From contig NC_089851.1 of the NCBI RefSeq assembly GCF_036373705.1, forward strand, positions 59,565,350 to 59,629,349: DNA of 64,000 nucleotides, read 5' to 3'. Origin of the DNA: Amia ocellicauda (taxonomy: Eukaryota; Chordata; Actinopteri; Amiiformes; Amiidae). Each line of letters starts with the position of its first letter. Position 1 is the stretch's first letter. The notes under the pieces were generated by a model that saw nothing but the letters and a program-made list of their open reading frames with translations, had not been told where the DNA came from and did not search any database. Both the position numbers and the translations under genes were made by a program. Shown here one piece after another: positions 59,101 to 64,000 of this stretch.

Positions 59101-61703
59101 TCTAACTCTCTTGCTTGCTATCGCTCCCCCAATGGTCAGTAGCATAGTAGCATAACAGCAGATCACGGACCACTGTCAATCAGATGCTTGCCTTGCAGTC
59201 CATCCATCCATCCATCTATCTATCTATCTATCTATGACTCTCAATATCTAACTCTGTTGCTTGCTATCGCTCCCCCAATGGTCAGTAGCATAGTAGCATA
59301 ACAGCAGATCACGGACCACTGTCAATCAGATGCTTGCCTTGCAGTCCATCCATCCATCCATCTATCTATCTATCTATCTATGACTCTCAATATCTAACTC
59401 TCTTGCTTGCTATCACTCCCCCAATGGTCAGTAGCATAGTAGCATAACAAAAGATCAGGGACCACTGTCAATCAGATGCTTGCCTTGTCGTCCATCCATC
59501 CATCTATCTATCTATCTATCTATGACTCTCGATATCTAACTCTCTTGCTTCCTATCGCTCCCCCAATGGTCAGTAGCATAGTAGCATAACAAAAGATCAG
59601 GGACCACTGTCAATCAGATGCTTGCCTTGCCGTCCATCCATCTATATATCTATCTATCTATCTATCTATGACTCTCGATATCTAACTCTCTTGCTTGCTA
59701 TCGCTCCCCCAATGGTCAGTAGCATAGTAGCATAACAAAAGATCTGGGAACACTGTCAATCAGATGCTTGCCTTGTCGTCCATCCATCCATCTATCTATC
59801 TATCTATCTATCTATGACTCTCAATATCTAACTCTCTTGCTTGCTATCGCTCCCCCAATGTTCAGTAGCATAGTAGCATAACAGCAGATCACGGACCACT
59901 GTCAATCAGATGCTTGCCTTGCCATCCATCCATCCATCTATCTATCTATCTATCTATGACTCTCGATATTTAACTCTCTTGCTTGCTATCGCTCCCCCAA
60001 TGGTCAGTAGCATAGTAGCATAACAGCAGATCACGGACCACTGTCAATCAGATGCTTGCCTTGCAGTCCATCCATCCATCCATCTATCTATCTATCTATC
60101 TATGACTCTCAATATCTAACTCTCTTGCTTGCTATCACTCCCCCAATGGTCAGTAGCATAGTAGCATAACAAAAGATCAGGGACCACTGTCAATCAGATG
60201 CTTGCCTTGTCGTCCATCCATCCATCTATCTATCTATCTATCTATGACTCTCGATATCTAACTCTCTTGCTTCCTATCGCTCCCCCAATGGTCAGTAGCA
60301 TAGTAGCATAACAAAAGATCAGGGACCACTGTCAATCAGATGCTTGCCTTGCCGTCCATCCATCTATATATCTATCTATCTATCTATCTATGACTCTCGA
60401 TATCTAACTCTCTTGCTTGCTATCGCTCCCCCAATGGTCAGTAGCATAGTAGCATAACAGCTGATCACGGACCACTGTAAATCAGATTCTTGCCTTGCCG
60501 TCCATCCATCCATCCATCTATCTATCTATCTATCTATGACTCTCGATATCTAACTCTCTTGCTTGCTATCGCTCCCCCAATGGTCAGTAGCATAGTAGCA
60601 TAACAAAAGATCTGGGAACACTGTCAATCAGATGCTTGCCTTGTCGTCCATCCATCCATCTATCTATCTATCTATCTATCTATGACTCTCAATATCTAAC
60701 TCTCTTGCTTGCTATCGCTCCCCCAATGTTCAGTAGCATAGTAGCATAACAGCAGATCACGGACCACTGTCAATCAGATGCTTGCCTTGCCATCCATCCA
60801 TCCATCTATCTATCTATCTATCTATGACTCTCGATATTTAACTCTCTTGCTTGCTATCGCTCCCCCAATGGTCAGTAGCATAGTAGCAAAACAGCAGATC
60901 ATGGACCAAAGTCAATCAGATGCTTGCCTTGCCGTCCATCCATCCATCTATCAATCTCTCTATCTATGACTCTCGATATCTAACTCTCTTACTTGCTATC
61001 GCTCCCCCAATGGTCAGTAGCATAGTAGCATAACAGCAGATCACGGACCACTGTCATTCAGATGCTTGCCTTGCCGTCCATCCATCTATATATCTATCTA
61101 TCTATCTATCTATGACTCTCGATATCTAACTCTCTTGCTTGCTATCGCTCCCCCAATGGTCAGTAGCATAGTAGCATAACAGCAGATCACGGACCACTGT
61201 CAATCAGATGCTTGCCTTGCAGTCCATCCATCCATCCATCTATCTATCTATCTATCTATGACTCTCAATATCTAACTCTCTTGCTTGCTATCGCTCCCCC
61301 AATGTTCAATAGCATAGTAGCATAACTGCAGATCACGGACCACTGTCAATCAGATGCTTGCCTTGCCATCCATCCATCCATCTATCTATCTATCTATCTA
61401 TGACTCTCGATATCTAACTCTCTTGCTTCCTATCGCTCCCCCAATGGTCAGTAGCATAGTAGCATAACAAAAGATCAGGGACCACTGTCAAACAGATGCT
61501 TGCCTTGTCGTCCATCCATCCATCTATCTATCTATCTATATAGCTATCTATCTAGCTATATAGCTAGCTATCGATCTATGACTCTCAATATCTAACTCTC
61601 TTGCTTGCTATCGTTCCCCCAATGGTCAGTAGCATAGTAGCATAACATCAGATCACGGACCAATGTCAATCAGATGCTTGCCTTGCCGTCCATCCATCCA
61701 TCC

Positions 61704-61741
<38 letters not shown>

Positions 61742-63613
61742 GACTCTCGATATCTAACTCGCTTGCTATCGCTCCCCCAAAGGTCAGTAGCATAGAAGCA
61801 TAACAGCAGATCACGGACCACTGTCAATCAGATGCTTGCCTTGCCGTCCATCCATCCATCTATCTATCTATCTATCTATGACTCTTGATATCTCACTCTC
61901 TTGCTTGCTATCGCTCCCCCAATGGTCAGTAGCATAGTAGCATAACAGCAGATCACGGACCACTGTCAATCAGATGCTTGCCTTGCCGTCCATCCATCCA
62001 TCTATCTATCTATCTATCAATGACTATCTATATCTAACTCTCTTGCTTGCTATCGCTCCCTCAATGGTCAGTAGCATAGTAGCATAACAGCAGATCACGG
62101 ACCACTGTCAATCAGATGCTTGCCTTGCCGTCCATCCATCTATCTATCTATATATCTATGACTCTTGATATCTAACTGTCTTGCTTGCTATCGCTCCCCC
62201 AATGGTCAGTCGCATTGTAGCATAACAGCAGATCACGGACCACTGTCAATCAGATGCTTGCCTTGCCGTCCATCCATCCATCTATCTATCTATCTATCTA
62301 TGACTCTCGATATCTAACTCTCTTGCTTTCTATCGCTCCCCCAATGGTCAGTAGCATAGTAGCATAACAGCAGATCACGGACCACTGTCAATCAGATGCT
62401 TGCCTTGCCGTCCATCCATCTATATATCTATCTATCTATCTATCTATGACTCTCGATATCTAACTCTCTTGCTTGCTATCGCTCCCCCAATGGTCAGTAG
62501 TATAGTAGCATAACAGCAGATCACGGACCACTGTCAATCAGATGCTTGCCTTGCAGTCCATCCATCCATCCATCTATCTATCTATCTATCTATGACTCTC
62601 AATATCTAACTCTCTTGCTTGCTATCGCTCCCCCAATGTTCAATAGCATAGTAGCATAACTGCAGATCACGGACCACTGTCAATCAGATGCTTGCCTTGC
62701 CATCCATCCATCCATCTATCTATCTATCTATCTATGACTCTCGATATCTAACTCTCTTGCTTGCTATCGCTCCCCCAATGGTCAGTAGCATAGTAGCAAA
62801 ACAGCAGATCATGGACCAAAGTCAATCAGATGCTTGCCTTGCCGTCCATCCATCCATCTATCAATCTATCTATCTATGACTCTCGATATCTAACTCTCTT
62901 ACTTGCTATCGCTCCCCCAATGGTCAGTAGCATAGTAGCATAACAGCAGATCACGGACCACTGTCATTCAGATGCTTGCCTTGCCGTCCATCCATCTATA
63001 TATCTATCTATCTATCTATCTATGACTCTCGATATCTAACTCTCTTGCTTGCTATCGCTCCCCCAATGGTCAGTAGCATAGTAGCATAACAGCAGATCAC
63101 GGACCACTGTCAATCAGATGCTTGCCTTGCAGTCCATCCATCCATCCATCTATCTATCTATCTATCTATGACTCTCAATATCTAACTCTCTTGCTTGCTA
63201 TCGCTCCCCCAATGTTCAATAGCATAGTAGCATAACTGCAGATCACGGACCACTGTCAATCAGATGCTTGCCTTGCCATCCATCCATCCATCTATCTATC
63301 TATCTATCTATGACTCTCGATATCTAACTCTCTTGCTTCCTATCGCTCCCCCAATGGTCAGTAGCATAGTAGCATAACAAAAGATCAGGGACCACTGTCA
63401 AACAGATGCTTGCCTTGTCGTCCATCCATCCATCTATCTATCTATCTATATAGCTATCTATCTAGCTATATAGCTAGCTATCGATCTATGACTCTCAATA
63501 TCTAACTCTCTTGCTTGCTATCGTTCCCCCAATGGTCAGTAGCATAGTAGCATAACATCAGATCACGGACCAATGTCAATCAGATGCTTGCCTTGCCGTC
63601 CATCCATCCATCC

Positions 63614-63651
<38 letters not shown>

Positions 63652-64000
63652 GACTCTCGATATCTAACTCGCTTGCTATCGCTCCCCCAAAGGTCAGTAG
63701 CATAGAAGCATAACAGCAGATCACGGACCACTGTCAATCAGATGCTTGCCTTGCCGTCCATCCATCCATCTATCTATCTATCTATCTATGACTCTTGATA
63801 TCTCACTCTCTTGCTTGCTATCGCTCCCCCAATGGTCAGTAGCATAGTAGCATAACAGCAGATCACGGACCACTGTCAATCAGATGCTTGCCTTGCCGTC
63901 CATCCATCCATCTATCTATCTATCTATCAATGACTATCTATATCTAACTCTCTTGCTTGCTATCGCTCCCTCAATGGTCAGTAGCATAGTAGCATAACAG
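49469..64000 (+). repeat. terminal satellite block with 1.9-2.0 kb higher-order units
   Basis: About 100 monomers to the window end, with no cassette. Diagnostic variants are AACAAAAGATCAGGG, TTGCAGTCC, TTGCCATCC, CTATATATCTATC, TCAATCTCTCTATC and AAAGGTCAGTAGCATAGAAG. They recur in fixed order: shift 2,024 bp at 57.2-60.8 kb and 1,910 bp at 60.8-63.7 kb. TAGCTATATAGCTAGC monomers occur near 50580, 51370, 61550 and 63460. Confidence 0.96.

Noticed and set aside
11630-62879. Many ORFs encoding HPSIYLSIY-type peptides
   Set aside because: They are translations of the (TCCA)n(TCTA)m tracts and the satellite core, recurring with the repeat unit; there is no independent coding signal.
6294-64000. 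CRISPR-like regularly spaced repeat array
   Set aside because: Repeats are about 110 bp and separated only by tetranucleotide tracts, with no unique spacers; the context is eukaryotic satellite DNA.
6294-64000. Telomeric or centromere-protein binding repeats
   Set aside because: No TTAGGG arrays and no recognisable CENP-B box were seen in the core; location on the chromosome cannot be inferred.

Overview
The window is eukaryotic and most likely vertebrate. The tRNA genes match vertebrate tRNA-Asn and tRNA-Thr in length and arm sequences, candidate splice acceptors and AATAAA signals are present, and most of the window is satellite DNA with embedded microsatellites. Species cannot be fixed from sequence alone; a fish or another Polinton/adintovirus-rich vertebrate is a guess.

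Positions 1-6293 are the low-copy part. About 1084-5801 on the plus strand is an incomplete Polinton/adintovirus-like (protein-primed virus-like) element. It holds a DNA polymerase B pseudogene broken by several frameshifts and stops, a small conserved fragment, a small basic protein split over three frames, and one intact 247-codon ORF (5058-5801). No integrase, packaging ATPase, protease, major capsid gene or terminal inverted repeat was recognised, so the element is either cut off at its left side or eroded. Positions 1-524 hold two candidate minus-strand exon pieces with splice-acceptor-like sequence; their product is not recognised. An AT-rich stretch with an ATT microsatellite and two AATAAA signals leads to the array.

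From about 6294 to the window end (57.7 kb) the sequence is one continuous tandem array. The monomer is a core of about 110 bp followed by a compound (TCCA)n(TCTA)m tract; the total is usually about 134-160 bp, which implies roughly 330 monomers by length. Higher-order copies are visible: repeats of about 5 kb at 17-28 kb, 2,153 bp at 32-35 kb, about 4 kb at 37-44 kb, and exact shifts of 2,024 and 1,910 bp at 57-64 kb.

Fourteen non-satellite cassettes of 0.58-0.95 kb sit inside the array, all starting at the same monomer position. Each carries a plus-strand tRNA-Asn(GTT) or its pseudogene, a convergent minus-strand tRNA-Thr, and an (AAAAC)n tract of very variable length. Four long cassettes (near 17.5, 22.6, 27.6 and 48.5 kb) add a second minus-strand tRNA-Thr(AGT), and their first Thr gene has anticodon TGT. 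In nine of the ten short cassettes that gene has anticodon CGT; in the tenth it reads CTT and the acceptor end is lost. The cassettes appear to have multiplied with the satellite as amplification units, so this is a satellite-driven tRNA gene cluster in several states of decay. It is the most distinctive content of the window.
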